From: Pseudomonas fulva
Lineage (GTDB): Bacteria > Pseudomonadota > Gammaproteobacteria > Pseudomonadales > Pseudomonadaceae
NCBI RefSeq assembly: GCF_015680705.1
Contig: NZ_JADNYP010000008.1
Span: 186,001-250,000 of the forward strand
Reading direction: 5' to 3'
Length of the DNA stretch: 64,000 nucleotides
Part shown: piece by piece, positions 9,044-16,974 of the stretch
Position numbering within the stretch: position 1 is the stretch's first letter
Layout: each line of letters opens with the position of its first letter
Position numbers and translations under genes: made by a program
Notes under the pieces: model-generated
Database searches by the model: none
Seen by the model: only the letters and a program-made list of their open reading frames with translations
Told to the model about the DNA's origin: nothing

Positions 9044-9126
9044 CAGGCTCCAGGCTCCAGGCTCCAGGCAGGAGACGTGTGGCTGACAGACGCGCACAAA
9101 AAGCGCATGGCTTGCAGCTCCAAGCC
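9044..9126. repeat. CAGGCTC tandem repeat and dispersed GCTTGCAGCT element
   Basis: After the kfrA-like stop there are nearly four copies of a 7-mer CAGGCTC (9044-9070). A hairpin follows: GGCTTG (9109-9114), loop CAGCTC, CAAGCC (9121-9126). The core CTTGCAGCT recurs near 17539 and 50100. The hairpin lies just before the stop codon of the minus-strand oxidoreductase and could serve as a terminator for either side. Confidence 0.6.
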
Positions 9127-9127
9127 C

Positions 9128-10384
9128 CTATCGGAACCGAGCGGCAGAGAAGGGCGCCAGAGCCGCCTCGGCCTGCCTGGATCCGCTCATGGCCTGAGCC
9201 AGCAAGCGGCCCGTGCCAGCAGCTCCGGTCATGCCCAGGTGGCCATGGCCGAATGCACACCACAGGCCCGAATGGCCTGGCAGCTCGCCAAGCACCGGGA
9301 GCGAGTCGGGAAGGCAGGGGCGGTGCCCCATCCATTCGATGGGTTGAGCGATGTCCAGGCCTGGAAGCGCCGCCTTGGCGTGCTCGCCGAGCAGCCGCGC
9401 TCGCAGGCTGCTGGGCAGGCGTTCCAACCCACCGAACTCGACCGTGCCGGCGGCGCGCAGCCCACCCGCCGTCGGGGTGACGAACACCTTGCGATCAGCG
9501 AGCACGACGATACGCTGGATCATGTCCTGTGCCTGTGGGAAGCGCAGGTGATAGCCACGCTGCGTTTCCAGTGGGACCTTCACGCCCAGCGGCCCGAGCA
9601 GCCTCGCCGACCAGGCACCTGCGGCGAGGACCACCCGCTGGCTTTCATGGTCGCGCCGTTGCCCCTTGACGAGCCACCCGGCAGGCGACCTCAGCAAGCC
9701 GGTGACCTGGTCCTCGATGAAGCTCACGCCCTTGCTGCGCAGATACTCGGCAATCTGCCGCGAGTAAGCCTGCGGATCCTTGATCCAGGGCTGGTCGGGA
9801 AGGTAGTAGCCCGTCGGGTAGCCGTTGCCTAGGGCGGGCTCCAGGCTGCGGATGTCGCTGGGCCCAACCTTGACCATCTGCAGACCATGCCGGCTTTTCA
9901 GGGCCCAGCCGGCGGTGTCCTTGGCCAGCGCCTGCTGGTTCGGATACAGGTGCAACTGGCCGGTCTCGACGATCAGGTCGGCGCAACCTGCCGCGGCGGC
10001 CAGGCGCTTGTGCTGCTGGACGGCGTCGCCGATCAGACCATGTAGCGCATGAGCGATCTGCGCCACTCGGGCCGGGCGCGCAGAGGCGATGAATCGGGCC
10101 ATCCACGGCGCGACGTGCAGGATATAGCTGGCTGGCACATGAAGTGGGCCGGTGGGATCGAACAGCATGTTCGTGGCCTGCTTGAGCACACCTGGCATCG
10201 CCAACGGCGCGACCGCTCCGGACGAGAGGGAGCCGGCATTTCCGGATGAACACCCGGCACCTGGGGCCGATGGCTCGATGATCCTTACCTGCTGGCCGGC
10301 GTCGAGCAGATGGTACGCGGTACAAAGGCCGACGATGCCTGCGCCGATGACGATCACTTCCGAAGCTGGGGATTGCTTGAGCAT
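9128..10384 (-). CDS. FAD-dependent oxidoreductase, DadA/D-amino acid dehydrogenase family
   Basis: 418 residues. The N-terminal Rossmann motif VIVIGAGIVGLCTAYHL is followed by the SSGNAGSLS segment typical of the DAO/DadA family, and FGHGHLGMTGAAGTGRLL near the C-terminus closes the FAD-binding fold. Family members remove hydrogen from D-amino acids or other secondary amines and pass electrons to the membrane chain. The ATG at 10384 is used because it directly precedes the Rossmann strand. It is divergent from an IclR regulator, which probably controls it. It is not necessarily the housekeeping DadA: no alanine racemase or Lrp gene is adjacent. Confidence 0.85.
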   Translation of the reverse strand: MLKQSPASEVIVIGAGIVGLCTAYHLLDAGQQVRIIEPSAPGAGCSSGNAGSLSSGAVAPLAMPGVLKQATNMLFDPTGPLHVPASYILHVAPWMARFIASARPARVAQIAHALHGLIGDAVQQHKRLAAAAGCADLIVETGQLHLYPNQQALAKDTAGWALKSRHGLQMVKVGPSDIRSLEPALGNGYPTGYYLPDQPWIKDPQAYSRQIAEYLRSKGVSFIEDQVTGLLRSPAGWLVKGQRRDHESQRVVLAAGAWSARLLGPLGVKVPLETQRGYHLRFPQAQDMIQRIVVLADRKVFVTPTAGGLRAAGTVEFGGLERLPSSLRARLLGEHAKAALPGLDIAQPIEWMGHRPCLPDSLPVLGELPGHSGLWCAFGHGHLGMTGAAGTGRLLAQAMSGSRQAEAALAPFSAARFR

Positions 10385-10549
10385 TTCGATTCCAGTGTCA
10401 GGACAATTGCCCGTCTGCGGATGCAGGCAACACGCCTGTTTCACCATGGGTATATCGCAGGCCGATACGGTTGGCGTTTCCTGAGCTATCCTGCCGCTGC
10501 CAACGAGGACTTCGCTGCCGGCGTGGTGCCCCGTCGCGCCGGCCGGTTT

Positions 10550-10562
10550 CCCCGTATAGGGG
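10550..10562. promoter_or_regulatory. Short palindrome upstream of the iclR-family gene
   Basis: CCCCGTATAGGGG is a 4-bp-arm palindrome about 32 bp upstream of the regulator's ATG, in the divergent promoter region shared with the oxidoreductase. Its place suits an operator for the regulator, but the arms are short. Confidence 0.3.
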
Positions 10563-10594
10563 CGGTTTGTACCCGTATCGAGAGGTCGCGCACC

Positions 10595-11413
10595 ATGAAC
10601 ACGCAAGATTCACCCCTGTTCGTCCAGTCGCTCGCCTCTGGCCTGTCGATCCTGGATGCCTTCACCGCCGAGCGGCCTAGCATGAACCTGCCTGAACTGG
10701 CGCAGGCTGCCGGTGTTACCAAAAGCGCCGCCCAGCGCTTCACCCATACATTGGTCGCCCTTGGCCTGTTACGAAAGGACCCGGTATCCAAGCGGTACTC
10801 GCTGTCGGTACGTGTGCTCGACTGCGGATGCCGGTATCTCCAGGCCAACGTCCTGCTGGAGCGCGCCAACCCCTACCTGCTGGACCTGAACCGACAGCTT
10901 GGCGAAACCGTCAACCTAGCCGAGCCCGATGGCGATGACATGGTCTATGTCGGGCGTTTTCCCAGCATTCACCGGGCCGTGGTGCACATGCCGGTGGGCC
11001 GGCGGCTGCCGATCTTCTGTTCGTCGACGGGCCGGGCATACCTGTCGGGGTTACCGGACGACGAGGCCAGAGCTGCCCTGGAGCGGATGCAGCGGATCGC
11101 CTACACGCCGCATACGGTGATCGAGCTGGACGCACTGATGGAGATGATCGGCAAGGTGCGAGAAACAGGCTATGCCTACAGCATCGAGGAATACTACCTG
11201 CACGACCTGACCTTCGCCGCGCCGGTGCTGGATATCTGGGGCACGGTGGTGGCATCGGTCAATGTTTCCGTCTCCACGGCCTTCTGGACGGTCGAGAAGG
11301 CGCTCGAGGAGATCGTGCCCAAGCTGCTGCACACGGCCAACCTCATCTCCACTCGGCCACCGACGCCGCGCGCCTGTGCGCCATTTCGGATAGGCTATGG
11401 CAAAACCCGATGA
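10595..11413 (+). CDS. IclR-family transcriptional regulator
   Basis: 272 residues. The N-terminal winged helix (ASGLSILDAFTAERPSMNLPELAQAAGVTKSAAQRF, given here only as the segment at residues ~13-48) is followed by an IclR-type effector domain (LGETVNLAEPDGDDMVYVGR, later GYAYSIEEYY). AGAGGT at 10581-10586 is the ribosome binding site for the ATG at 10595. It is divergent from the DadA-like oxidoreductase gene, so control of that gene and of itself is the simplest reading. The effector is unknown. The last ~20 residues are proline/arginine-rich and not conserved in appearance. Confidence 0.88.
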   Translation: MNTQDSPLFVQSLASGLSILDAFTAERPSMNLPELAQAAGVTKSAAQRFTHTLVALGLLRKDPVSKRYSLSVRVLDCGCRYLQANVLLERANPYLLDLNRQLGETVNLAEPDGDDMVYVGRFPSIHRAVVHMPVGRRLPIFCSSTGRAYLSGLPDDEARAALERMQRIAYTPHTVIELDALMEMIGKVRETGYAYSIEEYYLHDLTFAAPVLDIWGTVVASVNVSVSTAFWTVEKALEEIVPKLLHTANLISTRPPTPRACAPFRIGYGKTR

Positions 11414-11488
11414 AGTCCTGGCCAGGCGTGGGCAGCAAGCTGCGACACGCTCGAGGCCGGCCCCGACGTTTCAGTGAAGGACACTCAC

Positions 11489-12367
11489 ATGCAGCGCGCC
11501 ACTGCTTCCACCGTACTTTCCATCCAGTCCCACGTGGCCCTGGGGCATGTCGGCAACGATGCTGCGGTATTTCCCCTGCAACGTCTGGGCTTCGAAGTAT
11601 TGCCGGTCCATACCGTGCAGTTTTCCAACCACACCGGCTATGGCCAGTACCGTGGCCAGGTGTTCGAACCGTCGCACATCCGCGAGGTTCTTACCGGCTT
11701 GCAGGAAAGAGGCGCGCTGGCGCAGGTCAGCGGGGTGCTCTCCGGCTACATGGGGGACGCGGCGATTGGCGAGGTGATCCTGGAGACGGTCGCGCAGATC
11801 CGTCGCGAGAACCCAGCGGTGAGGTACCTGTGCGATCCGGTGATGGGCGATGTCGGACGCGGGCTGTTCGTGCAGCCAGCGATCCCGGATTTCTTCCGCA
11901 ACCTGGCCATGCCTTGCGCCGACATCATCACGCCGAACCAGTACGAATTCGAACTGCTCACCGCAAGCCGCCTCGGCAGTATCCAGGACGCGGTGCGCAC
12001 GGCGCGGCAGTTGCGCGGACGCGGTCCCGGCATCGTGGTCATCACCAGCCTGGCCACGCCTGACATTGCCGCCGAGCGGCTTGGCACCCTGGCGGTCGAC
12101 GGCGAAGGCGCCTGGCTGGTCGAGACGCCGCGGCTGAGCCTGCATCCGCTGCCCAATGGCATGGGCGACGTGTTTTCCGCGACATTGCTGGGGCATTTGC
12201 TCGATCGTCGGTCGTTGCGAGAGGCGCTGGAGCTCGCCACCGCTACCTTGTATGGCCTGGTGGGGGCGACGCCTGAAGGCTCGCGGGACCTGCCGCTGGT
12301 CGCGGCCCAGGAGCTGATCGTCAGACCTGGACAGACCTATGCCGCGGTCGATGCAGGAGCGTGTTGA
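11489..12367 (+). CDS. pdxY: Pyridoxal kinase PdxY
   Basis: 292 residues, close to the usual ~287. It opens with VLSIQSHVALGHVGNDAA, the conserved pyridoxal kinase N-terminus, and has DPVMGD, ITPNQYEFELLT and the NGMGDVFSA anion hole/catalytic loop of the ribokinase superfamily. It phosphorylates pyridoxal to pyridoxal 5'-phosphate in the B6 salvage pathway. I use the ATG at 11489 with GAAGGA seven bases upstream, in preference to an in-frame GTG at 11474. It follows the iclR-type gene by 75 bp. A link with the PLP-independent oxidoreductase next door is not evident. Confidence 0.93.
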   Translation: MQRATASTVLSIQSHVALGHVGNDAAVFPLQRLGFEVLPVHTVQFSNHTGYGQYRGQVFEPSHIREVLTGLQERGALAQVSGVLSGYMGDAAIGEVILETVAQIRRENPAVRYLCDPVMGDVGRGLFVQPAIPDFFRNLAMPCADIITPNQYEFELLTASRLGSIQDAVRTARQLRGRGPGIVVITSLATPDIAAERLGTLAVDGEGAWLVETPRLSLHPLPNGMGDVFSATLLGHLLDRRSLREALELATATLYGLVGATPEGSRDLPLVAAQELIVRPGQTYAAVDAGAC

Positions 12368-12514
12368 GCGCCGCTACCGTTGCTGCTGGCATGGCCGTGC
12401 TTGTGTCATCGTCGCTGGGGTGTTCGCAGTGGGCTGCGAAATCCCGGGCGGGGAGATAAATCAAACTTCCCAACGCCAATGCACTCTCCTGTAGACCTCA
12501 ACAGGAGAAGCCGC

Positions 12515-12685
12515 ATGTCCGAAAAAGAGCGAACCACGCAACCATCACACCAGCCCGAAGGACCGCATTCCTCGGAAGAAGCCGAAAAAGACAATGGACA
12601 GGGCTTCGATCCGGACTCCCCCGATCTGGAAGATCCGCAAGTGGATCCCCAAGGGCCTGCGGTCCCTCCATTGGACAAGCAGTAG
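12515..12685 (+). CDS. Small acidic, proline-rich protein of unknown function
   Basis: 56 residues with a good AGGAG at 12503-12507. The sequence is hydrophilic and disorder-like (EKERTTQPSHQPEG, then DPDSPDLEDPQVDPQGPAVP). There is no signal peptide, helix or recognised domain. A 12-bp perfect hairpin follows the stop codon. It resembles the 46-residue acidic protein at 60750 in style only. I do not recognise a function. Confidence 0.7.
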   Translation: MSEKERTTQPSHQPEGPHSSEEAEKDNGQGFDPDSPDLEDPQVDPQGPAVPPLDKQ

Positions 12686-12694
12686 AGGCAACCA

Positions 12695-12723
12695 GGGCTT
12701 GCCGTCGAGCGGACGGCAAGCCC
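12695..12723. terminator. Bidirectional hairpin terminator
   Basis: GGGCTTGCCGTC (12695-12706) and GACGGCAAGCCC (12712-12723) form a perfect 12-bp stem with a 5-base loop between two convergent small genes. It lacks a strong T tract but its position fits a shared terminator. Confidence 0.75.
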
Positions 12724-12729
12724 GACTGT

Positions 12730-12978
12730 TCAGCTTTCGACTTTCTTGGCCGCTTCCACGCCAGCGGACGACAACTTGATCGGGTAGGTCAGGTTGAGCT
12801 CGTGATCCACCACGCTCACGCTGCCATCATGGATCAGCCCTTGCTCCTGCAACGTCTTGAGCATGCCCGCGACGGCTTTTTCACCTCGATAGTTGTCAAG
12901 GATCTCCTTGCCCAGCCCCTGGGGATGGGCGTGCAGGAGACGTGTCAGGATTTCCGATTGAAGTGCATCATTGCTCAT
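12730..12978 (-). CDS. Conserved small protein, possible winged-helix fold
   Basis: 82 residues from the ATG at 12978: MSNDALQSEILTRLLHAHP, a helical region, then LKTLQEQGLIHDGSVSV and SSAGVEAAKKVES. The order (helices, a short GLI strand, another helix) looks like a winged-helix protein, but there is no clear DNA-binding motif. It has no signal peptide or membrane segment. It is convergent with the 56-residue acidic protein and divergent from the 80-residue protein at 13202. Function unknown. Confidence 0.75.
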   Translation of the reverse strand: MSNDALQSEILTRLLHAHPQGLGKEILDNYRGEKAVAGMLKTLQEQGLIHDGSVSVVDHELNLTYPIKLSSAGVEAAKKVES

Positions 12979-13161
12979 GGAAGACCTCATGTGTGATGGG
13001 GCTTGGGTCCGAAGGGGCGGCTCGCTTGGCACCTGCCGGCTTTTCTCGCACGCCGCGCAGCCTCGGTATCGCTTACGGTTGAGCGCCAGAAGGCGCCAAG
13101 GTTTGATTTTTTTCCAAGGCCTGCCAGCCAGCGATGCAGCGGAACGATTGCCGGGTCGCCA

Positions 13162-13180
13162 GGTTCACACTCAGTGAACC
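13162..13180. promoter_or_regulatory. Inverted repeat upstream of the 80-residue protein gene
   Basis: GGTTCAC-ACTCA-GTGAACC is a perfect 7-bp-arm palindrome ending 21 bp before the ATG at 13202 and just ahead of AAGGAG. It could be an operator or a 5' UTR hairpin. Confidence 0.4.
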
Positions 13181-13201
13181 GGACACTCAAGGAGCAGCCG
13201 C

Positions 13202-13444
13202 ATGAGCATCGAACGCAGCATCCCGGAGCTGGAGGCCTGGTATGCGCAGTATGACGACGTCAGTTATCGTCGCGAGTCGCCTGATGCCTACCACCACGAG
13301 CTGATCCGCACGGCCGAGGCCTTGCGTGACGACGGCGCCATCGATTGGGATGATTGGCTCGCGCTCAAGGCCCTGGCCGACGGCGCCCATGCCCATGCCC
13401 TAGAAGAAGCCGTGAAGGCCCACGTCAACGATCCGGATGCCTGA
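13202..13444 (+). CDS. Small acidic protein of unknown function, upstream of xthA
   Basis: 80 residues with AAGGAG at 13190-13195. It starts MSIERSIPELEAWYAQYDD and is rich in acidic and aromatic residues, probably helical and cytoplasmic. Its stop is six bases before the xthA ATG, and xthA has no evident Shine-Dalgarno of its own, so xthA is probably translated by coupling to this gene. I do not recognise the family; a repair link is suggested only by the shared transcript. Confidence 0.75.
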   Translation: MSIERSIPELEAWYAQYDDVSYRRESPDAYHHELIRTAEALRDDGAIDWDDWLALKALADGAHAHALEEAVKAHVNDPDA

Positions 13445-13450
13445 ATCAAC

Positions 13451-14251
13451 ATGAAAGCCTTGAAGATCGCCACGTTCAACGTCAATGGCATCCGTAGCCG
13501 GCTGTCCGCCTTGCAAGCCTGGCTCGAGCGCGAGCAGCCGGACATCGTCTGCCTGCAGGAACTGAAGGCTGCCGATAGCGCCTTTCCCGCCCCGGAGCTG
13601 GAAGCGACCGGCTATGGCTGCCTGCACCACGGGCAGGCTTCATGGAACGGGGTGGCCATCCTGGGTCGTGATACCCAGCCCCTGGAGGTCCGGCGTGGGC
13701 TGCCGGGCATGGAGGACGACCCCCAGAGCCGTTACCTGGAGGCAGCGGTACATGGCGTGCTGGTGGGCTGCCTGTACCTGCCCAACGGCAATCCGCAGCC
13801 GGGGCCGAAATTCGACTACAAGCTGCGCTGGTTCGAGTGTCTCATCGCCCATGCCCAGGCTTCGTGCGGGTCGGAGCATCCCATGGTGCTGGCGGGGGAC
13901 TACAACGTGGTACCCACCGACAGCGATGTGTACAAGCCCGAGTCGTGGCGCAAGGATGCCCTGTTGCAGCCGGAATCACGCGAGCGTTACCAGCAGCTGC
14001 TGGACCAGGGCTGGGTCGATGCCTTGCGTCACTTGCATCCCGACGCCGAGATCTACACGTTCTGGGACTATTTCCGTAACCACTGGCAGCGCAACGCAGG
14101 GCTGAGGATCGATCACCTGCTGCTCAACCCGGCCGCTGCGCCTTACCTGAAAGGCGCTGGCGTCGATGCCTGGGTTCGTGGCGAACCCCATGCCAGCGAC
14201 CATGCACCTGTCTGGATCGAACTGGGCACGCGCAAACAGCGCCCGGCCTAG
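13451..14251 (+). CDS. xthA: Exodeoxyribonuclease III (AP endonuclease)
   Basis: 266 residues, typical for XthA. It starts with LKIATFNVNGIRSRL and holds the exonuclease-endonuclease-phosphatase motifs LQELKAAD, AGDYNVVPTDSDV, RIDHLLLNP and SDHAPVWIEL, including the catalytic Glu, Asp/Asn and His. It cuts DNA at abasic sites and degrades 3' ends in base excision repair. It lies six bases after the preceding small gene and 18 bp before a diguanylate cyclase gene, so the three may share an mRNA. Confidence 0.93.
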   Translation: MKALKIATFNVNGIRSRLSALQAWLEREQPDIVCLQELKAADSAFPAPELEATGYGCLHHGQASWNGVAILGRDTQPLEVRRGLPGMEDDPQSRYLEAAVHGVLVGCLYLPNGNPQPGPKFDYKLRWFECLIAHAQASCGSEHPMVLAGDYNVVPTDSDVYKPESWRKDALLQPESRERYQQLLDQGWVDALRHLHPDAEIYTFWDYFRNHWQRNAGLRIDHLLLNPAAAPYLKGAGVDAWVRGEPHASDHAPVWIELGTRKQRPA

Positions 14252-14269
14252 CTACGGCGGAGCGCGCGC

Positions 14270-15853
14270 ATGCCAGACAAAGCGCCTTCTTCAACGCCAG
14301 CGCCAGCGAACCTGCTCTTCGTCGCGCCTGCCGCGTTCCGGTCCGCTGCGCTGTTTCGCCTGACGCTGAGCTTCATGGCAGTGGTCATGCTGACCTTCGT
14401 CACGGTCGAAGGCTGGCGGGTCTGGCGCGATTACCGGCACGCCTTCGAAAATGCCGAAAGCGCCGTGTCCAACCTGGCACGGGCGACCGCCCAGCATGCC
14501 GAGGACGCCATCCGCCAGGTCGACGTGGTCACCGCATCGCTCGCCGAGCGGCTGGAAGGCGATGGGCTTGGCGCCTTCGATCACCAGCGCATGCATGCCT
14601 TGCTCTACCAGCAGGCGCAGATCATGCCGCAGTTGCACGGGCTCTTCGTGTACGATGCGCGCGGACGCTGGGTGGTGACCGACAAGGACCACGTTCCCGG
14701 AGAGGCCAACAACGCCGACCGCGCCTATTTCGACTACCACCGTACCCATAGGGGACGTGGCGTGCACATCGGTTCGGTGGTCAAGAGTCGCTCCACCGGC
14801 GACCTGATCATCCCCATCTCGCGCCGCCTCGAGACCCCCGATGGGCACTTCGCCGGGGTCATCCTCGGCACGATAAAGGTGGACTGGTTCGTCCGCTACT
14901 ACGGCGCCTTCAAGATCGACCAGCGCGGCGCCCTGGTGCTGGCCAAGCGCGACGGCACCATCCTGGTCCGCCGGCCTTTCATCGGCGCCGAACTGGGCAA
15001 CAGCCTGGCCGACAGCGAGATCTTCCGCAATCATCTGCCCTATGCCGACGAAGGGGTGACTGAGGCCGAAGCGGTCGTCGATGGCACCCTCCGGCTGTAT
15101 GGCTACAAGGCCCTGGGCAGTTACCCGCTGGTGGCTGAAGCGGGCTTGTCGCGCGAGTCGATCCTGCAGCCATGGCGGCACGATCTGATCAAGACAGTCG
15201 TCGTGCTGTGCCTGCTGCTGCTTGGCCTGGGCGGCTTTGGCTGGATAGTGCTGCGCCAGCTACGGGAGCGGATCGCCCTGGAACAGGCGCTCGAGCAGGC
15301 ACACCAGGCCCTCGAGACGCTGGCGCTCTCGGACAGCCTCACCGGCCTGGCCAATCGCCGGCGCCTGGACACCGTGCTGGAACAGGAGGCCAGACGTGCG
15401 CGCCGCCAAGGCACACCGCTGGCGGTGATCATGCTCGACATCGACCACTTCAAGCTCTACAACGACCGGTATGGCCACCTCGCCGGCGACCAGTGCCTGC
15501 GTCGCGTCGGACAAGCCATGCAAGCCACGCTCAAGCGCCCCGCCGATCTGGCGGTGCGCTACGGCGGCGAGGAATTCACCCTGCTGCTACCCGAGACCGA
15601 CGAAGCGGGTGCGTGCACGATTGCCCAGGACGTGCTGCACGCCATCCGGCGCCTGGGCATCGTGCATGTAGCGAGCCCGGCGGGCCAGGTCACGGCGAGC
15701 GCAGGCATCGCGGTAGTCCGGCCTGACCAGCAGGAAGTCACCGCGGAGGAACTGACCAGCATGGCCGACGCGGCGCTTTACGAAGCCAAGCGCCGCGGAC
15801 GCGACGGCTACTGGTTGCGTCCGCCGCCCGATGCCAGCCAGACCGAGGCGTGA
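14270..15853 (+). CDS. Diguanylate cyclase with periplasmic Cache sensor
   Basis: 527 residues. A helix at ~30-50 leads to a periplasmic dCache-like domain (~55-295, with GLFVYDARGRWVVTDKD and NADRAYFDYHRTH). A second helix (~307-328), a short coiled coil and a C-terminal GGDEF domain follow. The active site reads GGEEF (432-436), and the inhibitory I-site RPAD (423-426) is in register five residues before it, so it should be an active, feedback-inhibited cyclase making c-di-GMP. There is no EAL domain. GGAG lies just ahead of the ATG. The ligand is unknown. With the GGDEF-EAL protein at 4318 it gives the window two c-di-GMP enzymes near a biofilm adhesin locus. Confidence 0.92.
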   Translation: MPDKAPSSTPAPANLLFVAPAAFRSAALFRLTLSFMAVVMLTFVTVEGWRVWRDYRHAFENAESAVSNLARATAQHAEDAIRQVDVVTASLAERLEGDGLGAFDHQRMHALLYQQAQIMPQLHGLFVYDARGRWVVTDKDHVPGEANNADRAYFDYHRTHRGRGVHIGSVVKSRSTGDLIIPISRRLETPDGHFAGVILGTIKVDWFVRYYGAFKIDQRGALVLAKRDGTILVRRPFIGAELGNSLADSEIFRNHLPYADEGVTEAEAVVDGTLRLYGYKALGSYPLVAEAGLSRESILQPWRHDLIKTVVVLCLLLLGLGGFGWIVLRQLRERIALEQALEQAHQALETLALSDSLTGLANRRRLDTVLEQEARRARRQGTPLAVIMLDIDHFKLYNDRYGHLAGDQCLRRVGQAMQATLKRPADLAVRYGGEEFTLLLPETDEAGACTIAQDVLHAIRRLGIVHVASPAGQVTASAGIAVVRPDQQEVTAEELTSMADAALYEAKRRGRDGYWLRPPPDASQTEA

Positions 15854-15877
15854 GCGGATCCGCCACGCCACCGACGG

Positions 15878-16585
15878 TCACTCGCCAATCAACGGATGCA
15901 ATTGCCAACGCACCGCGCTCACGCCTTTTTCCAGGCTCACGCGGCTGACCATGCGTTCCAGTTGCACCGGTGCCTGGGGGCCTGCGACGAGTTCGGCACG
16001 GACCTCCATGCGCGAAGCGTCCGGCAGGTCCTCGCTGTGCAGCGATTGCAGGCGCAGACCCCGTTCTTCGAGGCCATGCAGCATCAGGCTGCGTACCTGA
16101 ATCTCGTCCTCGGCACGGCAGGTGACACGGATTTCGAAGCGTTGCTCTACCTCGCTGGCCGCCACCACATCCTGGCGATCCAGGCGCTGGGCGATATCGC
16201 GCAGCAAGATGTTGGCGCACAGCACCACCAGGCTGCCCAGAGCTGCCTCGAGCAATAGGCCCAGGCTGCAGAGCACGCCAATGGCCGCTGTACACCACAA
16301 GGTCGCGGCAGTGTTGAGCCCACGCACGTTGAAACCGTCGCGCATGATGACGCCGCCACCGAGAAAACCGATGCCGGAAACCACGTAGGCGGCGATCCGT
16401 GACGCATCGCTGGGCAGCATTCCCGGCACGGCCTGGGTCATGAGCACGAACAGACAGGCACCGGTGCTGACCAGAGCGTTGGTACGCAGGCCAGTCAGGC
16501 GCTGGCGAAGTTGACGTTCGGCACCGATCAGGGCACCGAGCAGCAGGGCCACGCTGATGCGCAGCACAAAGATGTTCCAATCCAT
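15878..16585 (-). CDS. mgtC: MgtC/SapB family membrane protein
   Basis: 235 residues. The N-terminal ~130 have four to five membrane helices with the MgtC signatures LGALIGAERQLRQRLTGLRT and GIGFLGGGVIMRDG. The C-terminal ~90 form a soluble ACT-like domain. MgtC proteins support growth at low magnesium and bind or inhibit the F-type ATPase in some pathogens. The ATG at 16585 is used. The upstream leader of about 220 bp holds a short ORF with a strong ribosome binding site and a hairpin, reminiscent of the leader control known for enterobacterial mgtC, though not similar in sequence as far as I can tell. Confidence 0.9.
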   Translation of the reverse strand: MDWNIFVLRISVALLLGALIGAERQLRQRLTGLRTNALVSTGACLFVLMTQAVPGMLPSDASRIAAYVVSGIGFLGGGVIMRDGFNVRGLNTAATLWCTAAIGVLCSLGLLLEAALGSLVVLCANILLRDIAQRLDRQDVVAASEVEQRFEIRVTCRAEDEIQVRSLMLHGLEERGLRLQSLHSEDLPDASRMEVRAELVAGPQAPVQLERMVSRVSLEKGVSAVRWQLHPLIGE

Positions 16586-16740
16586 AGCAGACCTCTTGCG
16601 CGGATCCTTGTCCGCCAGGCACCGCTGCGAGCGATGCGAATGACTTGAAAAAGCGAGAGGCCAGGCGCGTTCACGCCGAATGGCGCGAGGAGGGAGGGGT
16701 ATCGACCAAGGCTGGAGGATGACCACCGTCTGCCGCGAGA

Positions 16741-16756
16741 CAGTGGCAGGGCACTG
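16741..16756 (-). promoter_or_regulatory. Hairpin in the mgtC leader
   Basis: CAGTG-CCCTGC-CACTG on the minus strand: five perfect base pairs and a six-base loop, starting five bases after the stop of the candidate leader ORF. It lacks a T tract, so it is not an intrinsic terminator by itself. Confidence 0.4.
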
Positions 16757-16761
16757 CCGGA

Positions 16762-16809
16762 CTAGCTCGCCGCGCGGACCTGTCGCGATCGACTGGGACT
16801 GTTGTCCAA
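16762..16809 (-). CDS. Candidate mgtC leader peptide (15 residues, TTG start)
   Basis: On the minus strand AAGGAG (16821-16816) stands six bases before TTG GAC AAC AGT, which opens a 15-codon frame ending in TAG at 16762. The predicted peptide is MDNSPSRSRQVRAAS. Ideal Shine-Dalgarno spacing and its place in a long leader before mgtC make it credible, but short frames occur by chance and TTG is a rare start. Enterobacterial mgtC leaders do use short ORFs to sense proline, ATP or magnesium; similarity of role is an inference. Confidence 0.4.
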   Translation of the reverse strand: MDNSPSRSRQVRAAS

Positions 16810-16974
16810 TGCAGGCTCCTTGATTCAATTGCGAAATTGCGTCGCGGACCTTATGCACCGCTGAACGTTGCGTCAAGTTCAGGAACATGACAAAGATTTA
16901 CCGCAACGAACGCCCGCCGAGGCCTCGCCGGATGCTAACCTTGCGCCTTTCACCACGTCATCGCGGACCGTCAC

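Larger units (their letters stand above)
16586..16974. promoter_or_regulatory. 389-bp divergent promoter region of mgtC and crtZ-like gene
   Basis: This region separates the minus-strand mgtC and plus-strand hydroxylase genes. On the minus strand it contains the candidate leader ORF (16809-16762) and a hairpin (16756-16741). I saw no further gene. The plus-strand side carries no clear sigma-70 boxes. Confidence 0.6.

Noticed and set aside
12368..12514. Gap after pdxY examined for an RNA gene
   Set aside because: No cloverleaf, strong hairpin with T tract or conserved motif was visible.
12987..13190. 67-codon minus-strand frame in the gap before the 80-residue gene
   Set aside because: It has no Shine-Dalgarno and no recognisable protein features, and it overlaps the promoter region and the palindrome at 13162.
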